64,000 nt of DNA from Craurococcus roseus (GTDB lineage: Bacteria; Pseudomonadota; Alphaproteobacteria; Acetobacterales; Acetobacteraceae), in assembly GCF_039523795.1 (NCBI RefSeq), contig NZ_BAAAFZ010000050.1, positions 1 through 64,000 on the forward strand, given 5' to 3'. Below, one piece after another: positions 41,780 to 53,533 of this stretch. Every line of letters starts with the position of its first letter. The first letter of the stretch is position 1. The notes under the pieces were generated by a model that ran no database searches, had not been told where the DNA came from, and was given only the letters and a program-made list of their open reading frames with translations. The position numbers were made by a program, and so were the translations under genes.

Positions 41780-42230
41780 CGGGCTCTCCCAAGTGGAGGT
41801 GGTCGATGGCGCCGCCGGCGCGGGCGGCCACCGCTTCAGCGACCAGGGTGCGGTGGCAGTTCCGCGGGTCCGCTTCCAGGCAAAGGAGGCACACCGGTTC
41901 GCGCGCCGCCCGGTCGGTGAGGTCGGCGAGCGCCGCCTGCGCCTCCGTGCCGGCGAGGCGGCGGGCGAAGATGCGCCGCATCTCCTCCGGCCGGCCGGCG
42001 CGGACGGCTTCGCGCCCTTCCGGGGGCGTGCCGAGGGCCGGGAGGTGCAGGTAGCCGATGCCCGCCTCCTCCAGCGCCGCGGACAGGGCGCGCTTGGCGA
42101 AGCCGGGGCGGCGGCTGTTGGCGAGCGCCCGCACATCGACCACCCGCCGCACGCCGGCGGCGCGGAGCGCCGCCAGCAACGAGGAAGGCGTCGCGCGCTC
42201 GTACCCGATGGTGAAGACCGCCGGTGTCAC
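41754..42230 (-). CDS. DUF488 family protein
   Basis: A 158-aa protein of the DUF488 family. The opening FTIGYERATPSSLLAALRAAGV, the following VVDVRALANSRRPGFAK and the C-terminal PVCLLCLEADPRNCHRTLVAEAV with its paired Cys residues are the family signature. The function is not known; the conserved Arg, Cys and His residues suggest a nucleotide- or metal-related activity. It lies 13 bp downstream of maeB on the same strand and overlaps the next small gene. Confidence 0.85.
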   Translation of the reverse strand: MTPAVFTIGYERATPSSLLAALRAAGVRRVVDVRALANSRRPGFAKRALSAALEEAGIGYLHLPALGTPPEGREAVRAGRPEEMRRIFARRLAGTEAQAALADLTDRAAREPVCLLCLEADPRNCHRTLVAEAVAARAGGAIDHLHLGEPDADLPRPA

Positions 42231-42243
42231 CGGGCCGGGCGTC

Positions 42244-44556
<2,313 letters not shown>

Positions 44557-44765
44557 GGTCGAGACGTTCCCTCGGAGGATTTTTGGGCGCCGCCGCGGCG
44601 GGCCGCCGTCTTGGTCGGTGCTGTTCCCGGGTCCGGAGGCCCGGCCGGCCAGTCTTGCAGCCGCCGCCGGCTCGCGGAAGTCCGGCGGCGACACGTTCCG
44701 CCGCCCCGCCCGCCGGGCCCCTCGGCTGTTCCCAGGGCGGCGAGTCCTGCTCTAGGAAGGCAGGC

Positions 44766-47513
44766 ATGGACTCCCCACCCGCCCCGGCGCTCGGCCCGGT
44801 GCCTCCCGCCGAGGGCGCCTCGCCCGCCATGGCGCAGTGGTTCGCGGCCAAGGCGCAACACCCGGACGCGCTGCTCTTCTTCCGCATGGGCGATTTCTTC
44901 GAGCTGTTCTTCGCCGACGCGGAGGCGGCGTCCGAGGCGCTCGGCCTGGCGCTCTCCTTCCGCGGGGAGCACCGCGGCCAGCGGGTGCCGATGTGCGGCG
45001 TCCCGGCCCACGCGCACGAAGCCCACCTCGCGCGGCTGATCCGGCGCGGCTTCCGGGTCGCGGTTTGCGAACAGATGGAGACGCCGGAGGAGGCCAAGAA
45101 GCGCAAGGCGTCGACGCTGCGGCGCGAGGTGGTGCGGCTGGTGACGCCGGGCACCGTCACCGAGGACGCGCTGTTGGAGGCCGCCCGCCCCGCTTGGCTG
45201 CTGGCCCTGGCGCCGGGTGAGGGGGGCGCGGTCGGCGCCGCGTGGCTCGACGTCTCCACCGGCGCTTTCGAAACGGAATCGCTGCCCGCAGCCGCCGACC
45301 TCCCCGGCTTGCTGGCCCGGCTGGAACCCGCCGAACTGCTGGCGCCGCCCGACTTGGCCGCGGTCCTGCCCGCGCTCGCCGGGGAGCGCGCGACGGAGGC
45401 GGTGCCGCCGCGCGACGCGCCCGGGTTGGTCGCGGCCGCCTACGGCGTGGCCACCCTGGACGGCTTCGGCGCCTACACCGCGGCGGAGGTGTCCGCGGCG
45501 GCGATGGCGCTGGATTATGTCCGAACGACGCAGCGCGGCGGCCCCGAAGCCCTCGCGCACCTGTCGCGCCCGATGCCGCGGGGGACGAAGGGCGTGTTGC
45601 AGATGGACGCCGCCACCCGGCGCAGCCTGGAGATTCTCCGTAGCGAGCGCGGCGACACGCGCGACTGCCTGCTCGGCGCGGTGGACCGCACCCTGACCGC
45701 CGCGGGCGGGCGGGAGCTGGCCTCGCGCCTAGCCTGCCCGCTGGCGGAAGCGGGGCCGGTGCTCGCCCGGCACGACGCGGTGGCGGCGCTGCTGGCCTCG
45801 GCGCCGCTGCGGACCGCGGTGCGCGACGCGCTGCGCGGCGCGCCCGACATGGCGCGCGCCCTGGGCCGGCTCTCGCTCGACCGCTTCGCGCCGCGCGACT
45901 TGGCGGCGATCCGCGACGGGCTCGGCCGCGCCGCCGCCGGTGCCGCCGCCTTGGAAGCGGCGGGCCCGGCCCTGCCGCCGCTCTTGCGGGAAGCGGCGGC
46001 GGCGCTCCGGCCCGAGCCGGACCCGGCACCGGAACTCGGACGGGCGTTGGTGGAAACCTTGCCGGCGCGGCTGGACGACCCTGGGCTGGTCGCCGCCGGG
46101 TACGACGGGCAGCTCGACGGGCTGCGCCGGCTGCGGGACGACGCGCGCGGCGCCATCGCCGCCATGCAACTCGACCTCGCCCAGGCCTGGGGTGTGGCGA
46201 GCCTGAAGGTCCGGCACCACCAGCAATTCGGTTATCTGGCCGAGGTGCCGGCCGCGGCCGGCGAAAAGTTGCTGCGCGAGGCGCCGAAGGGCGCGGCGGG
46301 ACCGCTGGCGCCGGTCCACCGGCAGACCATGGCGAACGGGCACCGCTTCACCTGCGCCGCGCTGGCCGACCTGGACCGCAAGCTGGCCGAGGCCGGCGAT
46401 GCGGCGGCCAAGCGCGAGCGGCAGATCGCCCGGCACCTGCGCGGCCTCTGCCTCGGCGCTGCCGCCGGCATCGGCGGGGCGGCGGCGGCGCTGGCCGAGG
46501 TGGACGTCCACGCCGCCGCGGCCGCGCTGGCGGCGGAAGGCGGCTGGTGCCGGCCGGAGATCGTGGAGGACCGGCCGGATTTCGCGGTGACGGCCGGGCG
46601 GCACCCCGTGGTGGCCGCGGCGCTGGCGCGGGCGGGGACCAAGGCGGGCGGCGGCGCCTTCGTGCCCAACGATTGCGACCTTTCGCCCGGCCGGCGGGTG
46701 TGTCTGCTCACCGGCCCGAACATGGCGGGCAAATCAACCTTCCTCCGGCAGAACGCCCTGGTCGCCGTGCTGGCCCAGACCGGTATGTTCGCGCCTGCCG
46801 AGTCGGCGCGCCTGGGCCTCGTTGACCGGCTGTTCTCCCGCGTCGGCGCGGCGGACGACATCGCCGGGGGGCGCTCCACCTTCATGGTGGAAATGGCGGA
46901 AACGGCGGCCATCCTGAACCAGGCGGGGCCGCGCAGCCTGGTGGTGCTGGACGAGGTGGGGCGCGGGACCGCCACCTGGGACGGACTGGCCGTGGCCTGG
47001 GCGGTGCTGGAGGCGCTGCACGACCGACTGCGCTGCCGCACCATCTTCGCCACGCATTTCCACGAACTTACGGCGCTCGCGGGACGCCTCCCCGAATTGT
47101 CCCTTTCCACCATGCGGGTGCGGGAATGGCGCGGGCAGGTGGTGTTCCTGCACAGCGTCGGCGCGGGCGCGGCGGAGCGGAGCTGGGGCCTGCACGTGGC
47201 CCGGCTCGCCGGGGTGCCGAAGGCGGTGCTGGCCCGAGCGGGGGCGGTGCTGGAAGCGCTGGAAGAGCGGGCGCGAGGGCTTGAACCGCTTTCGGAAGAA
47301 TTGCCGTTGCTGTCGCGGGCGGCGGCCCCGGCAGTGGAGCCGGAGCCGGAAGAGGTTTCGGAGGGCCGGCACCACCCGGCCTTGGAGGCCCTGGCCGTGC
47401 TCGATCCGGACGCCCTTTCGCCACGGGAAGCGCAAGAAGCGCTTTACCGGCTGCGATCCATGCTTGACGACGCTGTTTTTGCGCCGCAGCACGCGCTAAG
47501 TTCACCGGGATGA
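44766..47513 (+). CDS. mutS: DNA mismatch repair ATPase MutS
   Basis: A 915-aa mismatch-recognition ATPase. The mismatch-contacting FxE motif is in MGDFFELF at 41-48; ALGLALSFRG and VPMCGVPAHA follow in domain I. The ATPase domain has Walker A GPNMAGKST at 650-658, VGAADDIAGGRSTFMVEM near 696, Walker B LVVLDEVGRGTATWDG near 724, and ATHFHELT near 762. A helix-turn-helix dimerisation end and a C-terminal tail (DALSPREAQEALYRL) complete it. The ATG at 44766 lies 7 bp after AGGAAGG. It overlaps glnD by ATGA. Confidence 0.96.
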   Translation: MDSPPAPALGPVPPAEGASPAMAQWFAAKAQHPDALLFFRMGDFFELFFADAEAASEALGLALSFRGEHRGQRVPMCGVPAHAHEAHLARLIRRGFRVAVCEQMETPEEAKKRKASTLRREVVRLVTPGTVTEDALLEAARPAWLLALAPGEGGAVGAAWLDVSTGAFETESLPAAADLPGLLARLEPAELLAPPDLAAVLPALAGERATEAVPPRDAPGLVAAAYGVATLDGFGAYTAAEVSAAAMALDYVRTTQRGGPEALAHLSRPMPRGTKGVLQMDAATRRSLEILRSERGDTRDCLLGAVDRTLTAAGGRELASRLACPLAEAGPVLARHDAVAALLASAPLRTAVRDALRGAPDMARALGRLSLDRFAPRDLAAIRDGLGRAAAGAAALEAAGPALPPLLREAAAALRPEPDPAPELGRALVETLPARLDDPGLVAAGYDGQLDGLRRLRDDARGAIAAMQLDLAQAWGVASLKVRHHQQFGYLAEVPAAAGEKLLREAPKGAAGPLAPVHRQTMANGHRFTCAALADLDRKLAEAGDAAAKRERQIARHLRGLCLGAAAGIGGAAAALAEVDVHAAAAALAAEGGWCRPEIVEDRPDFAVTAGRHPVVAAALARAGTKAGGGAFVPNDCDLSPGRRVCLLTGPNMAGKSTFLRQNALVAVLAQTGMFAPAESARLGLVDRLFSRVGAADDIAGGRSTFMVEMAETAAILNQAGPRSLVVLDEVGRGTATWDGLAVAWAVLEALHDRLRCRTIFATHFHELTALAGRLPELSLSTMRVREWRGQVVFLHSVGAGAAERSWGLHVARLAGVPKAVLARAGAVLEALEERARGLEPLSEELPLLSRAAAPAVEPEPEEVSEGRHHPALEALAVLDPDALSPREAQEALYRLRSMLDDAVFAPQHALSSPG

Positions 47514-50329
47514 AACCTGCGGCCGCCCTTCCCGACGGGCCGTCGGCGCGCCGCGCGCCGGCGTTGGCCGAGGTCAACCTCATCATCCCCGACCTCATCG
47601 CGGAACTGACCGGAAGCGCGGGGAGCGGCGGTCCGGTGCGGCGCGAGGTGGCGCTGGACCTGCTGCGCCGGCACCTCGGGGGCATCCAGGAGAGCGTGCA
47701 AGCCGCCTTTGAGGCGCGCCAGCTCTCGGGCCTCGCCGCCGCGCGCTGGCTGGCGGCGCTGTCCGATGGTCTGATGCAGGCCATCCACGCCTACGCCCAA
47801 GCGATGGTGCCGGCGGCCATCCCGGCCGAAGAGCCGCCCTTCGCGCTGGTGGCGACCGGCGGCTACGGGCGGGGCGTGCTGGCGCCGTTTTCGGACATAG
47901 ACCTGCTTTTCCTCACCGAAGGGACGGCGGGGCCGCGGTCGCAGCGGCTGGTGGAGTTTGTTCTGTACCTGCTCTGGGACCTGGGGCTGAAGGTCGGCCA
48001 CGCGACCCGCAGCGTCCGCGAGTGCATGGCCGAAGCGGGGCGCGACACCAGCGTGCTCACCGCGCTGGTGGACGCGCGCTTCCTGGTGGGCGACCGGGCC
48101 GTTTTCGACCGCTTCGGCGACGTGTTCGACCGCGCCCGGCGGGAGCGCGGTCTCGCCCCCTTCCTGGCCGCGAAGCGGGAAGAGCGCGCCGCCCGGCACG
48201 CGCGGTACGGCGACAGCCCGTACATGGTGGAACCGCACGTCAAGGAGGGACGTGGCGGCCTGCGCGACCTCCAAACCCTTTACTGGCTCGCCCGCTACGC
48301 CTTCGGCACGGAGCGGATGCCGGAACTGGTGGGGCCGGACAGCCCCGGCGGCGGCCTGTTGTCCGAGCACGAGGCGCGCGCCATCCGCCGCGCCTGGAAC
48401 TTCCTCTGGACCGTGCGCTTCCACCTCCACTACGTCGCGGGCCGCGCCGAGGAGCGATTGACCTTCGACCTGCAGCCGGTGGTCGGCGCCCGCATGGGCT
48501 ACGCGCCGCGCGGGCGGCAGGACGGCGTCGAGCGCTTCATGAAGCACCTGTTCCTGACGGTGCGGGACGTGAACCGGCTGACCCGCGTGCTGGAGCCCGC
48601 CATCGAGCGCGCGGCGCTGGGGCCGCCGGCGGCCCGCAAGCAGGGGAACGCCGCGCTGGCCGCGGCGGGCTTGGCCTTGGCCGATGGCAAGCTGGTGGCG
48701 GCGCCGCCCAACCGCGACTTCTCGCGCGAGCCGGTGCTGATGCTGCGCATCCTGCGCGCGGCCCGCGATCGCAGGCTGGAAATCCACCCGCTGGCGGTGC
48801 GGGCGCTGATCCGCAACGCCCACCACGCCGCCCGGCTGCGCGGCGAGCCGGAGGCGAGCGGCCTCTTCCTCGACCTGCTCACCGGCCGCGGCGCCGCGCA
48901 GTGGCTGGGCTTCATGAACGAGACGGGGTTCCTGTCCCGGTTCATCCCCGAATGGTGGCGGATCGTCGGGCTGATGCAGTTCGACACCTACCACGTGTTC
49001 ACCGTGGACGAGCACACGATCCAAGCGGTCGGCGTGCTGGAGCAGCTCGGACGTGGCGAGCTGGCGGAGGTGGCGCCGGTGGCGAGCGAGCTCATCGGCC
49101 AGGTCCACTCGCGCCGCGCCCTCTACATGGCGACCCTGCTGCACGACATCGCCAAGGGCCGGGGCGGCGACCATTCGGAACTGGGCGCGCGAATCGCGCA
49201 GGAGGTCTGTCCGCGCCTCGGCATGACGCCCGAGGAAACCGAGACGGTGTCCTGGCTGGTGCTGCACCACCTGCTGATCAGCCAGAGCGCCTTCAAGCGC
49301 GACATCGAGGACCCGAAGACCATCCTCGACATCGCCGACCTGGTGCAATCGCCCGAGCGGCTGCGGCTGCTGCTGGTGCTGACGGTGGCCGACATGCGCG
49401 CCGTAGGGCCGAAGGTGTGGAACGGCTGGAAGGCGACACTGCTGCGCGAGGTGTACTGGCGCGTGGCGGAGGTGCTGGCCGGCGGCCTCTCGGTGCCCGA
49501 ACGCGACGTGCGCGTGGCGAGGGCCCGGGACTCGGCCGCGGCGCTGCTCGCCGCTTGGCCAGGGGCCGACCGCGAGCGCTTCCTCGGCCTCGGCTATCCG
49601 GGCTACTGGCTGTCCTTCGACGCCGAGACCCACGCCCGCCACGCGGCGCTGGTCCGGGAGGCCGAAGCGTCCGGCGTCCCGCTGACGCTCCGCACCCGCG
49701 TCCTCGACTCCCGCGCGGTGACGGAGGTGACGGTCTACGCCGCCGACCACCCCGGCCTGTTCAGCCGAATCGCGGGGGCGCTCGCGGTGGCCGGCGCCTC
49801 CATCGTGGACGCGCGCATCCACACGCTGACCAACGGCATGGCGCTCGACACCTTCTGGGTGCAGGACGCGGCGGGCGGCGCCTTCGACCAGCCGCACCGG
49901 CTGGCGCGGCTGTCGGCGCTCGTGTCCCAAGCGCTGTCCGGGCAACTGCGCCTGCGCGAGGAGATCCGCAAGGTCCGCCGGGAGCCGGCGCGGCTGCGCG
50001 CTGTGACGGTGCCGCCGCGGGTCGTGTTCGACAACCATGCCAGCAACACCCATACCGTGATCGAGGTGAACTGCCGTGACCGGCCCGGCCTGCTGCACGA
50101 CGTCACGGGAGCGATCAGCGCGCAGGGGCTCCAGATCGCCTCGGCCCACATCACCACCTACGGCGTGCGGGCGGTGGACGTGTTCTACGTGAAGGACGTG
50201 TTCGGGCTGAAGGTGGAGAACGAGCGCAAGCTCAACGCGCTGCGCGCGGCGCTGCAAACCGCCCTGGCGCCGCCGGCCGACCCCGCCAAGGAAGCGCCGG
50301 TGCGCCCGGCGACGAGCGCCGCGGGCTGA
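47510..50329 (+). CDS. glnD: Bifunctional uridylyltransferase/uridylyl-removing enzyme (PII sensor)
   Basis: A 939-aa nitrogen-status sensor that adds UMP to PII proteins when glutamine is low and removes it when high. The nucleotidyltransferase motif GGYGRGVLAPFSDIDLLF begins at 117 (Asp129 and Asp131 bind metal). The HD hydrolase domain has LLHDIAKGRGGDHSE with His545-Asp546. Two C-terminal ACT domains follow: ACT1 from about 737 (TEVTVYAADHPGLFSRIAGAL) and ACT2 from about 850 (TVIEVNCRDRPGLLHDVTG). Length and order are as in the alphaproteobacterial family, and its coupling to mutS by a 4-bp overlap is common in these genomes. Confidence 0.95.
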   Translation: MKPAAALPDGPSARRAPALAEVNLIIPDLIAELTGSAGSGGPVRREVALDLLRRHLGGIQESVQAAFEARQLSGLAAARWLAALSDGLMQAIHAYAQAMVPAAIPAEEPPFALVATGGYGRGVLAPFSDIDLLFLTEGTAGPRSQRLVEFVLYLLWDLGLKVGHATRSVRECMAEAGRDTSVLTALVDARFLVGDRAVFDRFGDVFDRARRERGLAPFLAAKREERAARHARYGDSPYMVEPHVKEGRGGLRDLQTLYWLARYAFGTERMPELVGPDSPGGGLLSEHEARAIRRAWNFLWTVRFHLHYVAGRAEERLTFDLQPVVGARMGYAPRGRQDGVERFMKHLFLTVRDVNRLTRVLEPAIERAALGPPAARKQGNAALAAAGLALADGKLVAAPPNRDFSREPVLMLRILRAARDRRLEIHPLAVRALIRNAHHAARLRGEPEASGLFLDLLTGRGAAQWLGFMNETGFLSRFIPEWWRIVGLMQFDTYHVFTVDEHTIQAVGVLEQLGRGELAEVAPVASELIGQVHSRRALYMATLLHDIAKGRGGDHSELGARIAQEVCPRLGMTPEETETVSWLVLHHLLISQSAFKRDIEDPKTILDIADLVQSPERLRLLLVLTVADMRAVGPKVWNGWKATLLREVYWRVAEVLAGGLSVPERDVRVARARDSAAALLAAWPGADRERFLGLGYPGYWLSFDAETHARHAALVREAEASGVPLTLRTRVLDSRAVTEVTVYAADHPGLFSRIAGALAVAGASIVDARIHTLTNGMALDTFWVQDAAGGAFDQPHRLARLSALVSQALSGQLRLREEIRKVRREPARLRAVTVPPRVVFDNHASNTHTVIEVNCRDRPGLLHDVTGAISAQGLQIASAHITTYGVRAVDVFYVKDVFGLKVENERKLNALRAALQTALAPPADPAKEAPVRPATSAAG

Positions 50330-50517
50330 GGCGCTCCGGGCCGGAGGTCCGAGGCGCGGCGTTCCGGCGCGGCGACCGGTCCCGGACCGATCCGGCCGGT
50401 AGAAAGGGGATCGTGCCATGGCGCTCCGGTCCCCGCGCTCGGGGAAGGTCGACACGCACTTCTCCATGGGGGGCACGGCGCGCTTCTCGTTTTCGCCCCA
50501 CCGGCCCGGGCCCGGGT

Positions 50518-50538
50518 GGCCGCCGCCACGCGGCGGCC
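50518..50538. terminator. Hairpin between convergent glnD and histidine kinase genes
   Basis: GGCCGCCGC (50518-50526) pairs exactly with GCGGCGGCC (50530-50538) across a 3-nt loop, just past the kinase stop at 50543 on the minus strand and about 190 bp past glnD. It is a reasonable bidirectional terminator, though U-rich tails are absent. Confidence 0.4.
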
Positions 50539-50542
50539 TTCG

Positions 50543-53530
50543 CTACACCAGGGCGGCGTTCCGGCGGTCGTCCGCCGGCTCGGCCAGGGCGGCCTGCAAC
50601 GCCGCGACGGTCTCGGCCGCGACGTCCAACACCTCGCGCCGCAGCGCCACGGCGCCCGGCCGCGCGGTGCCGCCGTGTTCCGGCTCTGCGGCGGGGGCGG
50701 CCAGCGCCGAGTGCAACCGCCGCGCCGCCCCGGCCAAACGCTCCGCCCCAAGCGTGGCCGCCGCCCCGGCCAGCCGGTGCGCGGGCTGCGCGAAGGCCGG
50801 CCCGGCGTCGTCTGGGAGGTCCGCGAGCAGCGTCGCAGCGGCCTTGATCTCGTCCACGAACTCACCGGCGAGGGACAGCGAGGCGCGCCGGTCGAGACCG
50901 GGCACCACGATCATCGCCGCGGCGGCGCGCGCCAGGATGGGCAGCGCCGCGACAGGCGGCGGCTCCGCCGCGCCGGCGGCCGCGCCGCCACCGCAGTCCC
51001 GCCCGGGGGACGCGCCGGGAAGGCGCGCCACGGCCGCATCGAGCGCCGCGAGGAGCGCGCCGCGCTCGATCGGCTTGGCAAGGTGCGCGTCCATGCCGGC
51101 GGCCCGGCACGCCGCGATGTCCTCGGGGAAGGCGCCCGCGGTGACCGCCAGCACGGGCACGCGGCCGGCTGCGCCCGGGAGGGCGCGGATGCGCCTGGTC
51201 GCTTCCCGCCCGTCGAGCCCCGGCATCATCACGTCCATCAGCACGGCGTCGAATGGCGGATGGGGCATGTCGGCCACCGCCGCGACCGCGTCCTCGCCGC
51301 GGCTGACGCAGCTCACCCTGTGCCCCGCCGACTCCAGCAGGGCGCGCACCACCGCGAGGTTGGCCGGCACGTCGTCGGCCACCAGCACCCGCAGCGACCG
51401 CTCCCGCGGCGCGCCGCCTTCGGCCCCTCCGCGCTCGGCGGCCGGTTGTCCCCCATCCGCCGGCGCGGGGGCGGGCTCCAGCGGCAGTTCCGTCCAGAAC
51501 AGCGCCCCGCGGCCCGCGGGCGCCGCGGGATTCGCTTCGCAGCCGATGCGCCCTTCCATGCGCGCCGCGATGTGCGCGGCGATGGCCAAGCCGAGGCCGG
51601 CGCTGTCGGGCCTTTCCCCGAGCTGGACGAAATCGCCGAAGATTTCGGTGCGGAGCGCTTCGGGCACCCCCGGCCCGTCGTCGCCCACCTCGATCCTGAC
51701 GGGCACGCGCCCGGACGCGTCGGCCGCCTGCGCGGCGGTTGCGCGCAGTTCCACCCGGCCGCCGGAAGACGTGAATTTCACCGCGTTAGAGAGGAAGTTG
51801 AGGACGAGCTGGCGCAGCCGCGTCCCGTCGGCCACCACCACGCGCGGGACGTCCGAGGAAACCGCGACGTGCAGGGTCAGCCGTTTGTCCGCCGCGGTGG
51901 CGCGCACCCAATCGACGCATTCCCGGACGAGGTCGGGCAGGGAAACAGGCGTCGGCCGCAGCTCGAACCGCCCGGCTTCGATCTTGGCGAGGTCCAGCAC
52001 GTCGTTGGCGACCGCGACGAGGTGGCGGCCGGCCGCCTCCAAGGTGCGCGCGCGTTCCCGCTGCGCCGGCGCGAGCGCGGGGTCGGCGGCCAGCGCCTGC
52101 GCCAGGCCGAGCACGCCGTTCAGGGGCGTGCGCAGCTCGTGGCTCATGTGCGCCAAGAACCGGGATTTCGCCTCCGTCGCGCTCCGCGCCGCGTCGCGCG
52201 CCGCGGCGGTGTCGGCCAACGCGGCCTTGAGGGCGGTGATGTCCGTGCGGATGCCCACCGTGCCGCCGTCCTCGGTGCGCCGTTCCGTCACCAGGAGCCA
52301 GCGCCCGTCGGGCAGCAAGCGCTCCATCGGCGCGTGGTCGCCGCGGTGCCACGCCGTGATGTCCCTGACGAAGCCGTCTATGTCGTTGCCGGCCTGCGGG
52401 TACTGGCCGCGCTTGGCGCCCTCGCGGATGATGTCCTCGAACAGCGCCCCGGGTCGGATGAAGGGGGCGCTGACGGCGTAGAGTTCGCGGTAGCGGCGGT
52501 TGCAGACCACCAGCCTGTCGTAGGTGTCGAACATGACGAAGCCGTCGGACATGGCTTCGATCGCGTTCTCCAGCACCCGGCGCGCCCGCGCCCGTTCAGC
52601 CTCGATCTTCTCCCGCTGACGGAGGGCGGCCAGGAGCGCCAAGGCCAGGGCCGCCAGCATCAGGGCGGCCGCGGCAGCCACGAGTTGGACGCGCTTCCGG
52701 TCCAGCATCCACTCCGCGAAGGCGGCGTGCTTTTCCAAGGTCGCCACAACAACCACGTCGGAGTACAGCGTGGCCCGCGCCGACGCGACGACCGGAGCGT
52801 CGGAGAAGCGGCTGTGCATGGCGAAAGCCGAGCCGTCCGTCGGCATGTCGGCCGTGGCGCGGGAAAGCCGCTCGCCGACCCTCGCCTCGTCGTGCGGCTG
52901 GCTGACCAAGAGCCTCCCTTCTGCCGTTTCGACGGTGATGCGCAACCCTTCCTGCTCGCCGGCGGCGCCCAGCACGGTGGCGAGGAGCGGCACCGGCACC
53001 TCCGCCAGCGCCAGCATCTCCCCGATCTCGGGCACCTCGACCGGCCGGCCGAGGAACAGCGCCCATTCGCCGGTCAAGGGGTTGCGCACCGGGCCAAGGA
53101 TCGAAACCGCCCCCTGGCCCGGCCGGATGGCCGACGCGCCGGGCGGCAAGGGCGGCGGCCGTTCGCGGGAGGCCGGCAGCGCCGCCGCCCATGTGGTGCC
53201 GTCGGGGCGCAAGAGGAGCAGGTCGCGGAATTGGAAGTTCTGGAAGTCCAGTTCCAGGAGCAGCCGGTCGGCCGTTTGCGCGTCCAGGCGGCGGTCGCGC
53301 GCGAGGTGGGCCAGGAGCGCGGGGAGGCCGGCGAGCGTCCCGTCGACCGACAGGAGGTGCCGGTTGAGCGCGCCCTCGGCCACGCGCGCCACCCGCTGCA
53401 CCGTGGCCCGCGCGGCGGCATCCGCCGTGCGGTGCATCCGCTCGACGAGCAGCGCGGCGCCGGTCAGGACCGCCAGCAGCAGCACGGCGACCGAGACGCC
53501 GATCGCGAACCGGAGGCCGCGCGCCAGCAC
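50543..53530 (-). CDS. Hybrid sensor histidine kinase (PAS-HisKA-HATPase-REC-Hpt)
   Basis: A 995-aa inner-membrane sensor. TM1 at about 8-30, a periplasmic loop of about 260 residues, TM2 near 290-312, a PAS-like segment (ENAIEAMSDGFVMFD, about 325-440), HisKA with FLAHMSHELRTPLNG (His464), an HATPase domain with VLNFLSNAVKFT, GDDGPGVPE and SAGLGLAIA, a receiver (VLMDVMMPGLDG, Asp766) and an Hpt domain with PAHRLAGAAATLGAERL (His918). All phosphorelay residues are intact. The GTG start is 3 bp after the binding-protein gene stop, with a GGAG site. The large periplasmic loop beside a periplasmic binding protein gene implies ligand sensing through that protein. No DNA-binding response regulator is adjacent. 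Confidence 0.92.
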   Translation of the reverse strand: MLARGLRFAIGVSVAVLLLAVLTGAALLVERMHRTADAAARATVQRVARVAEGALNRHLLSVDGTLAGLPALLAHLARDRRLDAQTADRLLLELDFQNFQFRDLLLLRPDGTTWAAALPASRERPPPLPPGASAIRPGQGAVSILGPVRNPLTGEWALFLGRPVEVPEIGEMLALAEVPVPLLATVLGAAGEQEGLRITVETAEGRLLVSQPHDEARVGERLSRATADMPTDGSAFAMHSRFSDAPVVASARATLYSDVVVVATLEKHAAFAEWMLDRKRVQLVAAAAALMLAALALALLAALRQREKIEAERARARRVLENAIEAMSDGFVMFDTYDRLVVCNRRYRELYAVSAPFIRPGALFEDIIREGAKRGQYPQAGNDIDGFVRDITAWHRGDHAPMERLLPDGRWLLVTERRTEDGGTVGIRTDITALKAALADTAAARDAARSATEAKSRFLAHMSHELRTPLNGVLGLAQALAADPALAPAQRERARTLEAAGRHLVAVANDVLDLAKIEAGRFELRPTPVSLPDLVRECVDWVRATAADKRLTLHVAVSSDVPRVVVADGTRLRQLVLNFLSNAVKFTSSGGRVELRATAAQAADASGRVPVRIEVGDDGPGVPEALRTEIFGDFVQLGERPDSAGLGLAIAAHIAARMEGRIGCEANPAAPAGRGALFWTELPLEPAPAPADGGQPAAERGGAEGGAPRERSLRVLVADDVPANLAVVRALLESAGHRVSCVSRGEDAVAAVADMPHPPFDAVLMDVMMPGLDGREATRRIRALPGAAGRVPVLAVTAGAFPEDIAACRAAGMDAHLAKPIERGALLAALDAAVARLPGASPGRDCGGGAAAGAAEPPPVAALPILARAAAAMIVVPGLDRRASLSLAGEFVDEIKAAATLLADLPDDAGPAFAQPAHRLAGAAATLGAERLAGAARRLHSALAAPAAEPEHGGTARPGAVALRREVLDVAAETVAALQAALAEPADDRRNAALV

Positions 53531-53533
53531 CCG

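Noticed and set aside
44557..44765. SOS box ahead of mutS
   Set aside because: I looked for GTTC-N7-GTTC between maeB and mutS and found only single GTTC words.
50495..50520. CCCGGGCCCGGG-type palindrome near 50506 as an operator
   Set aside because: It is a low-complexity G/C run of the kind expected by chance at this base composition and has no linked regulator.
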